A stretch of DNA of 64,000 bases. Origin: Cytophagales bacterium (GTDB lineage: Bacteria > Bacteroidota > Bacteroidia > Cytophagales > UBA9547). The number at the start of each line of letters is the position of its first letter. Position 1 is the stretch's first letter. The stretch covers positions 62,001-126,000 of the forward strand of contig JAAFIH010000009.1 in the NCBI GenBank assembly GCA_013297755.1, read 5' to 3'. Positions 29,183 through 38,110 of the stretch are shown piece after piece. A program made the position numbers and the translations under genes. Under the pieces are notes generated by a model that worked only from the letters and a program-made list of their open reading frames with translations, had not been told where the DNA came from and searched no databases.

Positions 29183-32047
29183 CTAAGCATAAGCCTCTAC
29201 AGGTATGCAACTGCAAACTAAGTTGCGGTCGCCATACGAATCGTCTATGCGACTAACCGAGGGCCAAAATTTTTGATTCTTGATATATGGTAATGGAAAA
29301 GCCGCTTTCTGACGACTATATGGATATTCCCATACATCTGAAACTGTAACTTCGGCCGTATGTGGTGCATTTTTGAGCACATTTTCGGTTTTGCTAAAAA
29401 CACCATTTTCTATTTCTGCTATTTCTTTGCGTATGCCTATCATGGCATCGCAAAATTTGTCCAATTCGGCTTTGCTTTCGCTTTCGGTAGGCTCTACCAT
29501 AAGCGTACCAGCTACTGGAAATGATACTGTGGGTGCATGAAAGCCATAATCCATCAATCGTTTGGCAATATCGGCAACTTCTATGCCTGCTGTGTTTTTG
29601 AAATTTCTACAATCCAATATCATTTCATGGGCACAACGTCCGTTTGTGCCAGTGTATAATATAGGGTAGTGTTTTTCTAATCTGGCTTTGATATAATTGG
29701 CATTGAGTATGGCGTATTCTGTGGCTGCTTTTAAGCCCAAGCCGCCCATCATGGCTATGTATGCGTACGAAATGGGTAGAATAGATGCACTACCCCAAGG
29801 TGCTGCCGATACTGCTCCATGTTTGCGGTCGTTGTCTACTACTGAGTGCCCAGCCAAAAACGGAGCCAAATGTGCTACTACACCTATAGGACCCATGCCT
29901 GGACCGCCACCACCATGAGGAATACAAAATGTTTTGTGTAAATTTAAGTGGCATACATCGGCTCCTATTGTGCCAGGACTAGTAAGACCCACTTGGGCGT
30001 TCATGTTGGCACCATCCATATATACTTGGCCTCCACGCTCGTGTATGATTTTGCATATTTCTTGAATACTCTCTTCAAACACTCCATGCGTAGACGGATA
30101 CGTTACCATAAGGCACGAAAGGTTGTCTTTGTGCAAATCTGCGTGCATTTTCAAATCGACTAAATCTATATTTCCACGCTCATCGCATTTGGTAACAACT
30201 ACTTTCATGCCTGCCATAACAGCACTTGCAGGATTTGTGCCATGGGCCGAGGAAGGTATAAGGGCAATATTACGGTGAGCATCGCCACGTGACAGATGAT
30301 ATTCTCTGATAACCATTAAGCCTGCATACTCGCCCTGAGCACCAGAGTTGGGCTGTAGCGATACATCTGCAAAGCCTGTAACTTGACATAGCCATTTTTT
30401 GAGGTTTGCAAACATTTCGGTATATCCTTGGGCTTGGTTGCGAGGCACAAATGGATGTATGCTGCCAACTTCTGGCCAAGTTACAGGTATCATTTCGGTT
30501 GTAGAGTTCAATTTCATGGTACAAGAACCCAACGAAATCATGCTATGAACCATAGATAAATCTTTGTTTTCGAGCCTTTTCATATACCTCAACATCTCGT
30601 GTTCGGTATGATAAGAACTAAAAACTGGATGTGTCATAAAACTAGATTTTCTGGCCAAGTCAGAATCATAGCTAGCATCAATGGCAAACATTGTTTCTGA
30701 TATTTGGCGTTCTTTTACGCCAAGTGCATGAGAAAAAATAGTTAAAATAGCATTTAAGTCAGCCAAAGTTGTAGTTTCATCTAAAGAAATACTTACCAAA
30801 TTATGGCGATAAAAGAAGTTAATATTGGCTTCTTCGGCCATTTTTCTGAATCGTTCTATGGCAATGATTTCAAATGTTAATGTATCAAAATAAGTTTGAT
30901 GCAATGGTTTAAAGCCCATCTCTTCTAACGTGATTTCTAAAGCTCTAGCAAAAGTATGCACTCTACGTGCAATCGTTTTGAGCCCCTCGGCACCATGATA
31001 TACAGCATACATACCTGCAATTACCGAAAGTAAAACTTGGGCTGTGCATATATTAGATGTTGCTCGTTCCCGTTTGATGTGTTGCTCTCGAGTTTGTAGC
31101 GACATACGATAGGCTTTTTGGCCTTTGGCATCTTGCGACACCCCTATAATACGACCAGGCATAGAGCGCTTGAAAGCATCTTTTGTGGCAAAAAAGGCAG
31201 CATGTGGTCCACCATAACCCATAGGCACACCCAGTCTTTGAGAAGAGCCAAAGGCTACATCGGCACCCATTTCTCCTGGCGAGGTCAGTAGAGTAAGAGC
31301 TAATAAGTCTGTGGCACAAGCCACAAAAACATCGTTTTCTTTGGCAGTAGCAATTAAATTAGTAAAATTATCAACTTTTCCTTCAGTATCTGGATACTGC
31401 AATATAAGAGCATAGATATTTTCGTTAGTTATATCAACTTTGTGTATGTTGCCAACCTCTATTTCTATCCCAAGTGGCAATGCTCTGGTGCGTAGCACAT
31501 CTATTGTTTGAATAAAACATTTGTCAGACACAAAAATAGTATTTGCATTTTTCTTTTTGTTACTTCTGAGACCATGCAGCATGGTCATAGCCTCGGCAGC
31601 TGCTGTGGCTTCGTCAAGCAACGAAGCATTGGCTATATCCATACCAGTGAGTTCTATAACCATCGTTTGATAGTTGATAAGAGCCTCCAATCTACCTTGA
31701 GCTATTTCTGCCTGATAAGGTGTATAGGCAGTATACCATCCTGGATTTTCTAAAATATTTCGTAAAATTACAGTTGGAGTGATAGTATTGTAATACCCCT
31801 GACCAATATGAGATTTAAAAATCTTATTTTTTTGCATCAATTTCTTAAAAGTGTCTAGAAATTGACTTTCAGATATAGCATCAGGAATATCCAGAGGCTT
31901 AGGCAAACGAATAGCCGCAGGTACTGTCTGAGAGATAAGCTCATCTACAGATTGAGCACCAATAAGAGCCAACATTTGAGAGATTTCTGACTCAGATTTG
32001 CCCATGTGTCGAGCAATAAAAGCAGGAGATTTAATGGATGGATTCAA
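29183..32047 (-). CDS. gcvP: Glycine dehydrogenase (decarboxylating), P protein
   Basis: PLP-dependent P protein of the glycine cleavage system, 954 residues in a single chain (the fused form). It decarboxylates glycine and passes the aminomethyl group to lipoyl-GcvH. The N-terminal half begins [17 protein letters not shown] and contains [32 protein letters not shown]. The C-terminal half carries the PLP site [21 protein letters not shown] (Lys of HKTF) and ends [24 protein letters not shown]. gcvT and gcvH are not in the window. ATG at 32047. Confidence 0.97.
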   Translation of the reverse strand: MNPSIKSPAFIARHMGKSESEISQMLALIGAQSVDELISQTVPAAIRLPKPLDIPDAISESQFLDTFKKLMQKNKIFKSHIGQGYYNTITPTVILRNILENPGWYTAYTPYQAEIAQGRLEALINYQTMVIELTGMDIANASLLDEATAAAEAMTMLHGLRSNKKKNANTIFVSDKCFIQTIDVLRTRALPLGIEIEVGNIHKVDITNENIYALILQYPDTEGKVDNFTNLIATAKENDVFVACATDLLALTLLTSPGEMGADVAFGSSQRLGVPMGYGGPHAAFFATKDAFKRSMPGRIIGVSQDAKGQKAYRMSLQTREQHIKRERATSNICTAQVLLSVIAGMYAVYHGAEGLKTIARRVHTFARALEITLEEMGFKPLHQTYFDTLTFEIIAIERFRKMAEEANINFFYRHNLVSISLDETTTLADLNAILTIFSHALGVKERQISETMFAIDASYDSDLARKSSFMTHPVFSSYHTEHEMLRYMKRLENKDLSMVHSMISLGSCTMKLNSTTEMIPVTWPEVGSIHPFVPRNQAQGYTEMFANLKKWLCQVTGFADVSLQPNSGAQGEYAGLMVIREYHLSRGDAHRNIALIPSSAHGTNPASAVMAGMKVVVTKCDERGNIDLVDLKMHADLHKDNLSCLMVTYPSTHGVFEESIQEICKIIHERGGQVYMDGANMNAQVGLTSPGTIGADVCHLNLHKTFCIPHGGGGPGMGPIGVVAHLAPFLAGHSVVDNDRKHGAVSAAPWGSASILPISYAYIAMMGGLGLKAATEYAILNANYIKARLEKHYPILYTGTNGRCAHEMILDCRNFKNTAGIEVADIAKRLMDYGFHAPTVSFPVAGTLMVEPTESESKAELDKFCDAMIGIRKEIAEIENGVFSKTENVLKNAPHTAEVTVSDVWEYPYSRQKAAFPLPYIKNQKFWPSVSRIDDSYGDRNLVCSCIPVEAYA

Positions 32048-32185
32048 GAGATTATGATTTATCAGTTTATGGTGTACAAAGTTATGATAAAATAAAATGT
32101 TTGTGTTATTGTTAATAAAAAAAATTAGAAAATAATAAATATGGCTATGCCATTTACCATTTTTTTAAAAACCTTGTTGATACCG

Positions 32186-32260
32186 TAGGGACAGGGCATG
32201 CCCTGTCCTTACAATCAGGGCATGCCCTGTCCTTACAATCAAGACCCTGCCCTGTTCTTA
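32186..32260. repeat. Short tandem palindromic repeats
   Basis: Two and a half units of CAGGGCATGCCCTGTCCTTACAATC in tandem, each containing the palindrome AGGGCATGCCCT. They abut the truncated start of the first toxin cassette. Confidence 0.7.
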
Positions 32261-32283
32261 AATGCAGATAAAAAGATGTAGAT

Positions 32284-32790
32284 TTGCCTATGCAAAATGA
32301 AAAAATACTCAAATACAAGACATTTAAAACGCCAAAAGGTAATAAATACGAAATTCATTCTACGCACACTGGCGAGGAATTTACTAAAAATAAGCCCATT
32401 TTAGAGTTTTTAATTGACAAGTATGGAGGTAATGGGCAATTATTGCCAAACAATATTACAGATAAAGAAAATTACAAAAAATTAATGCCTAAAGGAGTTA
32501 AAGAAGGCAAATTTCCAGATGCGTTTTGGAAAAATGAAATTTGGGAATTTAAAACCAATAATACAGGTAAACTATCAACAATTGAAGATGAGTTAAAAAA
32601 AGGTTATAAACAAGCCAATAAGCTAATAATTAGGTTTGATTTTGAAGCAACAACCAAAGAATTATATAGAATTGCTAAAGGAAAACTAAACTCATTATCC
32701 GAACTTGAAAGTATTTGGTTTTGGATAAATGGTAAGATGATACGATTTGATAAAAAATATATTTATAAAAAAATACCTCGTAAAAATTAA
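32284..32790 (+). CDS. Orphan polymorphic-toxin C-terminal module 1 (CdiA-CT tRNase-like)
   Basis: 168 residues. The fold resembles the C-terminal tRNA-nuclease domain of contact-dependent inhibition and MuF toxins: GVKEGKFPDAFWKNEIWEFKTN is the acidic/Lys catalytic-type strand pair of a PD-(D/E)XK-like nuclease, followed by KKGYKQANKLIIRFD and a C-terminal strand. There is no signal peptide or delivery domain. The DNA just before the start (ATGCAGATAAAAAG...TAGATTTGCC, 32262-32290) also occurs before the variable part of module 2 (33108-33132), so this is a detached cassette with part of the constant linker. Start uncertain (TTG 32284 or ATG 32290). Function inferred from fold. Confidence 0.55.
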   Translation: MPMQNEKILKYKTFKTPKGNKYEIHSTHTGEEFTKNKPILEFLIDKYGGNGQLLPNNITDKENYKKLMPKGVKEGKFPDAFWKNEIWEFKTNNTGKLSTIEDELKKGYKQANKLIIRFDFEATTKELYRIAKGKLNSLSELESIWFWINGKMIRFDKKYIYKKIPRKN

Positions 32791-32800
32791 TTTTACGAGG
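32776..32800 (+). terminator. Hairpin at the end of toxin module 1
   Basis: CCTCGTAAAA / TTTTACGAGG, perfect 10-bp arms, overlapping the stop codon of the module. Confidence 0.6.
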
Positions 32801-32843
32801 TCGAGTTGCAACGGTTGGTTCTTATGATGTCAACCTTTCCGAT

Positions 32844-32934
32844 ACAAATATACGAATAAATTTAATATTTGTTTAATAAACTTAAAAAAATCAAATAATT
32901 CATTTAATCATATAAATCTTAGTTCAGACAAATG
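32844..32934. repeat. Conserved cassette 3' flank, copy 1
   Basis: ACAAATATACGAATAAATTT ... TTGTTTAATAAACTTAAAAA ... AGTTCAGACAAATG. The same block follows toxin module 2 (33715-33807), and part of it, inverted, follows module 3 (34681-34729). In copy 2 it leads into a tape-measure start codon; here it leads into a CRISPR-type repeat. Confidence 0.75.
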
Positions 32935-33029
32935 TTGTGATTTGCTTTAATCGAAAGTTAATGATTGATTTTAAAGGATTTCTCATTCGCTCCGCAGACA
33001 AAATTGTGTCTTTGCCATTGATAAACAAC
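32934..33029 (+). repeat. CRISPR repeat with 50-nt insertion, detached copy
   Basis: GTTGTGATTTGCTTT (repeat bases 1-15), 50 nt of unrelated sequence, then repeat bases 16-46 ending CATTGATAAACAAC. Same structure and insertion as the first repeat of the array at 35004-35099. One base in the -7-like TATCTTTG is changed (TGTCTTTG). Confidence 0.9.
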
Positions 33030-33033
33030 TGAG

Positions 33034-33639
33034 GTGCTAAAACCACGCCAAGAAGCCGCCAACAACCTATTTGAAACCCTAGCAGATGTACTCAAAAATG
33101 CCCAAAATGCAGATAAAAAGGTAGATTTGCCACCAAATATGGGATATACACAAATTTATAAAAGCAAAAAAGGAGGCACTTTGCATTTACACAAAGATGC
33201 AAAACCAGACGAAATTGAACTTTTAACCCAAAAAGGCAAAATATTGGCTGATTATGGACACAAAGTAGAAATTAGACCACATTACAGCAATAATGAAGGG
33301 ATTAAAAACCCTGATTATAACATTAATGGCAAAATTGCAGATTTGAAATCGCCTAATTTAGCCAAAAATATTCAAAATCGTATTGAAAAAGATATTTCGG
33401 ATGCTAAAATTCAAAATGCTAAAGTCATAGTAATAGAGCTTGAAAATCCTAATATGACTAAGCGTACATTAAAACGAGCTATTGGTGGCAAATTAACAAA
33501 TACTGGACAATACAAAATAATAGAAGAAATATGGCTTATAGGCAAAAATAATAAATTGTACACAATGAATAGAAATGATATAGTTAGTAAAAAATATTTA
33601 GACATAATAAACACAATAGATGATTTGCCATTGGAATAA
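33034..33639 (+). CDS. Orphan polymorphic-toxin C-terminal module 2 (CdiA-CT tRNase-like)
   Basis: 201 residues from a GTG placed right after a CRISPR-type repeat. The first ~35 residues (RQEAANNLFETLADVLKNAQ, then ADKKVDLP) look like the constant part of a larger phage-type carrier such as a MuF head protein. The rest is a nuclease-like toxin domain: HYSNNEGIKNPDYNINGKIADLKSP, then AKVIVIELEN. PDYNINGKIADLK is the core of CdiA-CT tRNase-like domains. It is truncated at its 5' end and has no secretion signal, so it is an orphan module. An identifiable immunity gene is not seen. Confidence 0.6.
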   Translation: MLKPRQEAANNLFETLADVLKNAQNADKKVDLPPNMGYTQIYKSKKGGTLHLHKDAKPDEIELLTQKGKILADYGHKVEIRPHYSNNEGIKNPDYNINGKIADLKSPNLAKNIQNRIEKDISDAKIQNAKVIVIELENPNMTKRTLKRAIGGKLTNTGQYKIIEEIWLIGKNNKLYTMNRNDIVSKKYLDIINTIDDLPLE

Positions 33640-33645
33640 AAACCA

Positions 33646-33678
33646 AAAAGCCTTTCATACAGGGTACAAAAGGCTTTT
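33646..33678 (+). terminator. Terminator of toxin module 2
   Basis: AAAAGCCTTT / AAAGGCTTTT hairpin with a 13-nt loop and T-run, 7 bp after the stop codon. Confidence 0.7.
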
Positions 33679-33714
33679 CTTGTCTGCCAAAGAAGAGTTA
33701 CCTTCTTCGACACC

Positions 33715-33807
33715 ACAAATATACGCATTAATTTAATACTTGTTTAATAATCTTAAAAAAAAATCATATAAATCATTTAATCCTATAAATCATAGTTCAG
33801 ACAAATG
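33715..33807. repeat. Conserved cassette 3' flank, copy 2
   Basis: Same block as 32844-32934 (ACAAATATACGCATTAATTT ... CAGACAAATG). Its last three bases are the ATG of the tape-measure fragment at 33805. Confidence 0.75.
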
Positions 33808-33981
33808 AAACAATCAGGCATAGAATTTCTTCTTAAACTCAAAGACAAACTAACCGCTCCCCTCAAAAATATCCAAAAAATAAAGGATGATTTGAAAAAG
33901 GGCATTACTATTGATTTTAAAGGATTTCTCATTCGCTCCGCACACAAAATTGTATCTTTGCCATTGATAAACAACAAGTGA
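33805..33981 (+). pseudogene. Phage tape-measure N-terminus fused to a CRISPR-repeat tail
   Basis: 58 codons. The first ~38 residues (SGIEFLLKLKDKLTAPLKNI) match the start of tail tape-measure proteins. After the IDFKG codons the frame runs into the 66-bp block that ends with CRISPR repeat bases 16-46 and stops. It is a recombination product and is not expected to function. Confidence 0.65.
33910..33975 (+). repeat. 3' part of the interrupted CRISPR repeat, second detached copy
   Basis: Starts at ATTGATTTTAAAGG inside the 50-nt insertion and continues to the end of the CRISPR repeat (bases 16-46, 33945-33975, intact). The 5' half of the repeat is replaced by tape-measure codons. Confidence 0.85.
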
Positions 33982-33984
33982 GGG

Positions 33985-34302
33985 CTGCAATGGCTTGTGC
34001 TGCCAAAAAACCTTTGGCACTATCAAACAAGCTACTAATACCCGATTTGGAGTTTGTGTGTGTTTTTATTTTGCCTTGCGTTCGGTCTATTTAGGCATTG
34101 TAGAGGTTGGTACTTCCAGTGTCGTTGGAACTATTATTCAAGGCTGAGAGCTTTTTCATTTGTCCGTTCAATTCATTGATATTTTTACCTTTGAAATCAA
34201 TGGTAGTACCATTTTTTTAGTCATCTTTTTTTTAGTGTTGCAGTGAGCATATCTTTTAATTTTAAGAGGAATTCTATACCTGATAGTTTCATTTACGTAT
34301 AT
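33985..34302 (-). pseudogene. Phage tape-measure protein remnant
   Basis: Minus-strand relic: the start MKLSGIEFLLKLKDMLTA is at 34302. Downstream fragments in shifted frames read TIDFKGKNINELNGQMKKL and FDSAKGFLAAQAIAAL, as in tape-measure proteins. Frameshifts and stops break it. Homologous to, and inverted relative to, the fragment at 33805. Confidence 0.7.
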
Positions 34303-34309
34303 TTGAATT

Positions 34310-34537
34310 ATGGAAATAATAGTTGGTGTTTTTGTTGTTTATTTTTTATGTCATTTTATTCGACTATATGCTGTTAAGTGGGTTGTATATCCGATTGGTT
34401 TTGTGTTGTTGTTGCCTATTTTGCTGCCTATAGTTTGTATAAATGGTATCAGACAAAAACAAAACGCTTGGATATATTATGTTTTATTGGGTTGTTATTT
34501 TTTCATTTGTTTGTTGTTTTTGGTTGCGTATTTGTGA
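34310..34537 (+). CDS. Small membrane protein, unknown
   Basis: 75 residues with two predicted membrane segments (VGVFVVYFLCHFIRLY and VVYPIGFVLLLPILLPIV) and a third at the C-terminus (YVLLGCYFFICLLFLVAYL). Not recognised. It lies among phage and toxin relics and could be an immunity or holin-like protein, but nothing proves that. ATG at 34310, only 8 bp from the divergent tape-measure relic. Confidence 0.4.
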   Translation: MEIIVGVFVVYFLCHFIRLYAVKWVVYPIGFVLLLPILLPIVCINGIRQKQNAWIYYVLLGCYFFICLLFLVAYL

Positions 34538-34680
34538 GATGCAGATAGTTTTGTGCACCAAATGACTCCTTGTCTCCATTGTATATTCATCTGATGAATT
34601 TGGTTTGATAACCATTTAATAAGAAAGTAATTGTTATATTTTTTTGTAGCAATTTTCGCAAGGCATAATTTGATTTTCCA

Positions 34681-34729
34681 TATTTTTTTAAGTTTATTAA
34701 ACAAGTATTTAATTAATAAGTATATTTGT
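34681..34729. repeat. Conserved cassette 3' flank, copy 3 (inverted)
   Basis: Read on the minus strand: ACAAATATACTTATTAATTA ... TTGTTTAATAAACTTAAAAA. It follows toxin module 3 in the same relative place as copies 1 and 2. Confidence 0.7.
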
Positions 34730-34770
34730 AAAAGATTGAAAAGGGTTTATACCCTGAACGATCAACCATA

Positions 34771-34802
34771 AATGGCTATTTAATCAAAGTTAAGTAGCCA
34801 TT
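34771..34802 (-). terminator. Terminator of toxin module 3
   Basis: AATGGCTA / TAGCCATT hairpin just beyond the stop codon of the minus-strand module, with a smaller GGGT/ACCC hairpin further on. Confidence 0.5.
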
Positions 34803-34807
34803 CGTAT

Positions 34808-35003
34808 TTATTGATTATCATAAATATTTTCAAATATTGACAGATAACTTTTATTTTTTATAGATTCACTTTTGATATAATGCAATCTATTTTTTGAATC
34901 TACAAGCCAAACCTCATCAATTATTTTATTATAATTATCAGGAGTTAGATTTGCAGCAATAGCTCTTTTTTGGTCTGTTATTATAACAATTTTGCTTGAA
35001 ATA
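34808..35003 (-). pseudogene. Orphan toxin module 3, C-terminal fragment
   Basis: Codes about 62 residues (KIVIITDQKRAIAANL, IIDEVWLVDSKNRLHYIK) that align with the last third of module 2 (KVIVIELENPNMTKRTL, IIEEIWLIGKNNKLYTMN). The 5' part is missing because the first CRISPR repeat starts at 35004. The open frame that continues upstream is only a reading of the repeat and is not protein. Confidence 0.65.
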
Positions 35004-36844
35004 GTTGTAATTGGCTTTAATCGAAAATGAATGATTGATTTTAAAGGATTTCTCATTCGCTTCGCAGACAAAATTGTATCTTTGCCATTGATAAACAACA
35101 ATAAGGTTTAAGGGCTTTACTCCTTGATGGTTGTGATTTGCTTTCAAAATTGTACCTTTGCCATTGATAAACAACTTAGCTCGTGTAATGGAATGGCCTT
35201 GCTTTGTTGTGATTTGCTTTCAAAATTGTATCTTTGCCATTGATAAACAACAGAAAGATACTAATATTTGACCCCAACAACGTTGTGATTTGCTTTCAAA
35301 ATTGTATCTTTGCCATTGATAAACAACGTAGCTTTTTGTTTTGACAAAATCGAAGATGTTGTGATTTGCTTTCAAAATTGTATCTTTGCCATTGATAAAC
35401 AACAGGATAAATTTGTATGTAACATACATCATCGTTGTGATTTGCTTTCAAAATTGTATCTTTGCCATTGATAAACAACTTTCAAGTTTATTTCAAAATT
35501 CAGTAAGTGGTTGTGATTTGCTTTCAAAATTGTATCTTTGCCATTGATAAACAACGTGCATCATTTTTAAATAATGATTGATGTTGTTGTGATTTGCTTT
35601 CAAAATTGTATCTTTGCCATTGATAAACAACGCAGGTAGCGTTGATAAATTAGCTAACAGTGTTGTGATTTGCTTTCAAAATTGTATCTTTGCCATTGAT
35701 AAACAACAAACCATAGTTTCGGATACTTACATAGGTAGTTGTGATTTGCTTTCAAAATTGTATCTTTGCCATTGATAAACAACGGACGACCCTCAAAACC
35801 AAAAACTACCTTTGTTGTGATTTGCTTTCAAAATTGTATCTTTGCCATTGATAAACAACGTACGTACTCGGCAAGAGGCTTTGACAATTGTTGTGATTTG
35901 CTTTCAAAATTGTATCTTTGCCATTGATAAACAACTTTGATTTACAAATTGCTTCGAAATCCTTTGTTGTGATTTGCTTTCAAAATTGTATCTTTGCCAT
36001 TGATAAACAACAAATGTAGTGGTAAGTAATATTTCTTCTTCGTTGTGATTTGCTTTCAAAATTGTATCTTTGCCATTGATAAACAACCTAAAATTAGAAA
36101 TCAAAAATGAATCTAAGTTGTGATTTGCTTTCAAAATTGTATCTTTGCCATTGATAAACAACAGTAATCCTTGTGATGAGTATTCTATCGGTGTTGTGAT
36201 TTGCTTTCAAAATTGTATCTTTGCCATTGATAAACAACTTTTTTTGAAATAATTGCTTCATAATTTATGTTGTGATTTGCTTTCAAAATTGTATCTTTGC
36301 CATTGATAAACAACTGTAAGAGTTTCGTGTTCATTGCTCTCTTGTTGTGATTTGCTTTCAAAATTGTATCTTTGCCATTGATAAACAACCTATATAAATT
36401 AAATATTGATTTCTATTTGTTGTGATTTGCTTTCAAAATTGTATCTTTGCCATTGATAAACAACCAATAGTAGTTGAATTATTAATCATTGCGTGTTGTG
36501 ATTTGCTTTCAAAATTGTATCTTTGCCATTGATAAACAACACCATACATTATAAGTAGATACTACACCATGTTGTGATTTGCTTTCAAAATTGTATCTTT
36601 GCCATTGATAAACAACAAATTAATAAAAATAACGATGGAATATAAAGTTGTGATTTGCTTTCAAAATTGTATCTTTGCCATTGATAAACAACTTTACAGG
36701 ATAAAAATGTGCCAATCTCACTGTTGTGATTTGCTTTCAAAATTGTATCTTTGCCATTGATAAACAACCGAAATTTTAGCTTCTTGTATCACCGATGAGT
36801 TGTGATTTGCTTTCAAAATTGTATCTTTGCCATTGATAAACAAC
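35004..36844 (+). CRISPR. Type II-C CRISPR array, 24 repeats
   Basis: 46-nt repeats (GTTGTGATTTGCTTTCAAAA, then TTGTATCTTTGCC, ending ATTGATAAACAAC) with spacers of 29-30 nt. 23 regular repeats start at 35130 and recur every 75-76 bp to 36799. A further repeat at 35004-35099 carries a 50-nt insertion after base 15 and is followed by a normal 30-nt spacer. The first regular repeat has one change (TATC to TACC). All others appear identical. The ends GTTGT/ACAAC are complementary. The crRNA direction is inferred as plus: the 5' half of the repeat pairs with the tracrRNA candidates, and each repeat holds a promoter-like TTG-N19-TATCTTTG. Confidence 0.97.
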
Positions 36845-36888
36845 CGATTGCTTACAAGCGTTTGACTTTCAGGTAGTTAGGACGAAGA

Positions 36889-36947
36889 TTACAAATTCAA
36901 AAATCAAGGTTTAAAGATAAAAAAAGCTCCTCTTTAGGGGGCTTTTT
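36889..36947 (+). terminator. Array-end block with hairpin terminator, copy 1
   Basis: A 43-bp block (starting TTACAAATTCAAAAATCAAG) leads into AAAAAAGCTCC...GGGGGCTTTTTT, an intrinsic terminator 75 bp beyond the last repeat. The block is repeated at 37047. Confidence 0.75.
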
Positions 36948-37004
36948 TTATTTCTATCAGACCAAACTTAGATTCGTTTTTCAAAATAATTTCAATTCTA
37001 ATCT

Positions 37005-37037
37005 AACTTTTGGAAAGTTTTAAACTTTCCAAAAGTT
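37005..37037. terminator. Perfect 16-bp hairpin
   Basis: AACTTTTGGAAAGTTT and its exact complement around one T, between the two copies of the array-end block. It could terminate RNA or mark the leader boundary. Confidence 0.55.
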
Positions 37038-37046
37038 GAAAAAATT

Positions 37047-37109
37047 TTACAAATTCAAAAATCAAGGTTTAAAGATAAAAAAAGCTCCTTTAATCGAAGA
37101 GGCTTTTTT
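37047..37109. terminator. Array-end block with hairpin terminator, copy 2 (cut by IS)
   Basis: Same 43-bp block as 36889, then AAAAAAGCTCC...GAGGCTTTTTT. The IS starts at 37110 and has copied GCTTTTTT. Without the IS the T-run would lie about 4 bp from the stop of the HIRAN gene, so this was a bidirectional terminator between array and cas operon. Confidence 0.75.
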
Positions 37110-37143
37110 GGGTCAATTGTAATTACTGGGGGGAGACTGTATA

Positions 37144-38079
37144 TCAAGCGAATAGTTTTTCTAATCTAAACAGAAAGAATTTTGAATCTCTTACTCCTCT
37201 TACTTCAGACCTAAATTGTTTTATTTTAGAGTTGAATGATTCTGCATTTGCATTGGTTTCTCTATTTGCGAAGAAGTTTAATATCTCTTCTAAATGATAC
37301 TCTAAAGAATTTACGCATGTATTGAATACTTCTATTTTAGACTTTGTTACTTCATATAACCAGTGATTAAATCCAAGTCTAGCTTTCTGAATGGAGGTAG
37401 ATTTATAAATATTTCTAAAAATATTGACCAAGTTATAGGCTTCTTTTAGCTTGGGATATAGCTCAAATAGAATTTTTGCTCTTTTAGTTTGGCTGTTTGT
37501 CCAATCTGTTTTGAACTTATAAAATAGGTATTTACTTCTAGCAAGAAGTTCTTTGATAGTATCTCCATTTTCATATATCTTTGGTAAATACTTTTCTCCT
37601 TTTTGTTTGGCTTCTTTTATGTTTTTATTTTCTTGCTCTATAGCCTGCCATCTATATTGAACCCTCAAATGTTGCATAGCATCCATGACCAATCTTACTA
37701 CATGAAATCTATCAATTACTTTTTGTGCTTTTGGGAAACAAACATCCGCTGATGCCCCCATATTCCTAGCCATATCCATGGTTATTTCCTTCACGTTATG
37801 TCTTGCAGATAGAGGAATTTTGTTCAATACTTCTATGATTTTTTTTGATTCAGTGCCATTAATCATGGCAACTAAGGATCCCTTGTTACTAACTCCTTCA
37901 TTTTTATTGGTAACTACCGTATAAAGTTCTCCCTTGGAAAGACAAACCTCATCAATACTCAATGATTCTGTTACATTATGGGGATATAATATATAGTCCT
38001 CTGCATGAGCCTTTTGATCCCAATTATCAAATCCACTCGTGTTTTTCTTATAATGTCGTTGCAGTTTTGATGCATCCAC
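37144..38079 (-). CDS. ISAon1 family transposase (catalytic subunit, ISL3-type DDE)
   Basis: Transposase of 311 residues from a GTG at 38079; the frame is open upstream to about 38125 and overlaps the end of the first IS gene. DDE_Tnp_ISL3 signatures: SIDEVCLSKGELYTVV with the first Asp, KEITMDMARNMGASA, KVIDRFHVVRLVMDAM with the second Asp, and the C-terminal ETNANAESFNSKIKQFRSEVRGVRD with the catalytic Glu. All catalytic residues are present, so the element may be active. Translation is probably coupled to the upstream gene through the overlap. Confidence 0.9.
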   Translation of the reverse strand: MDASKLQRHYKKNTSGFDNWDQKAHAEDYILYPHNVTESLSIDEVCLSKGELYTVVTNKNEGVSNKGSLVAMINGTESKKIIEVLNKIPLSARHNVKEITMDMARNMGASADVCFPKAQKVIDRFHVVRLVMDAMQHLRVQYRWQAIEQENKNIKEAKQKGEKYLPKIYENGDTIKELLARSKYLFYKFKTDWTNSQTKRAKILFELYPKLKEAYNLVNIFRNIYKSTSIQKARLGFNHWLYEVTKSKIEVFNTCVNSLEYHLEEILNFFANRETNANAESFNSKIKQFRSEVRGVRDSKFFLFRLEKLFA

Positions 38080-38110
38080 ATCGTAAAAACTAGCGATGTT
38101 TGATATCGTA

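Noticed and set aside
35130-36844. Several minus-strand reading frames of 60-85 codons with repeated FINGKDTILKANHN peptides
   Set aside because: They are translations of the CRISPR repeats; the period and peptide repeat follow the 76-bp unit.
36845-36874. A 30-nt stretch after the last repeat that could be a further spacer
   Set aside because: No repeat follows it, so it is treated as flanking sequence of the array.
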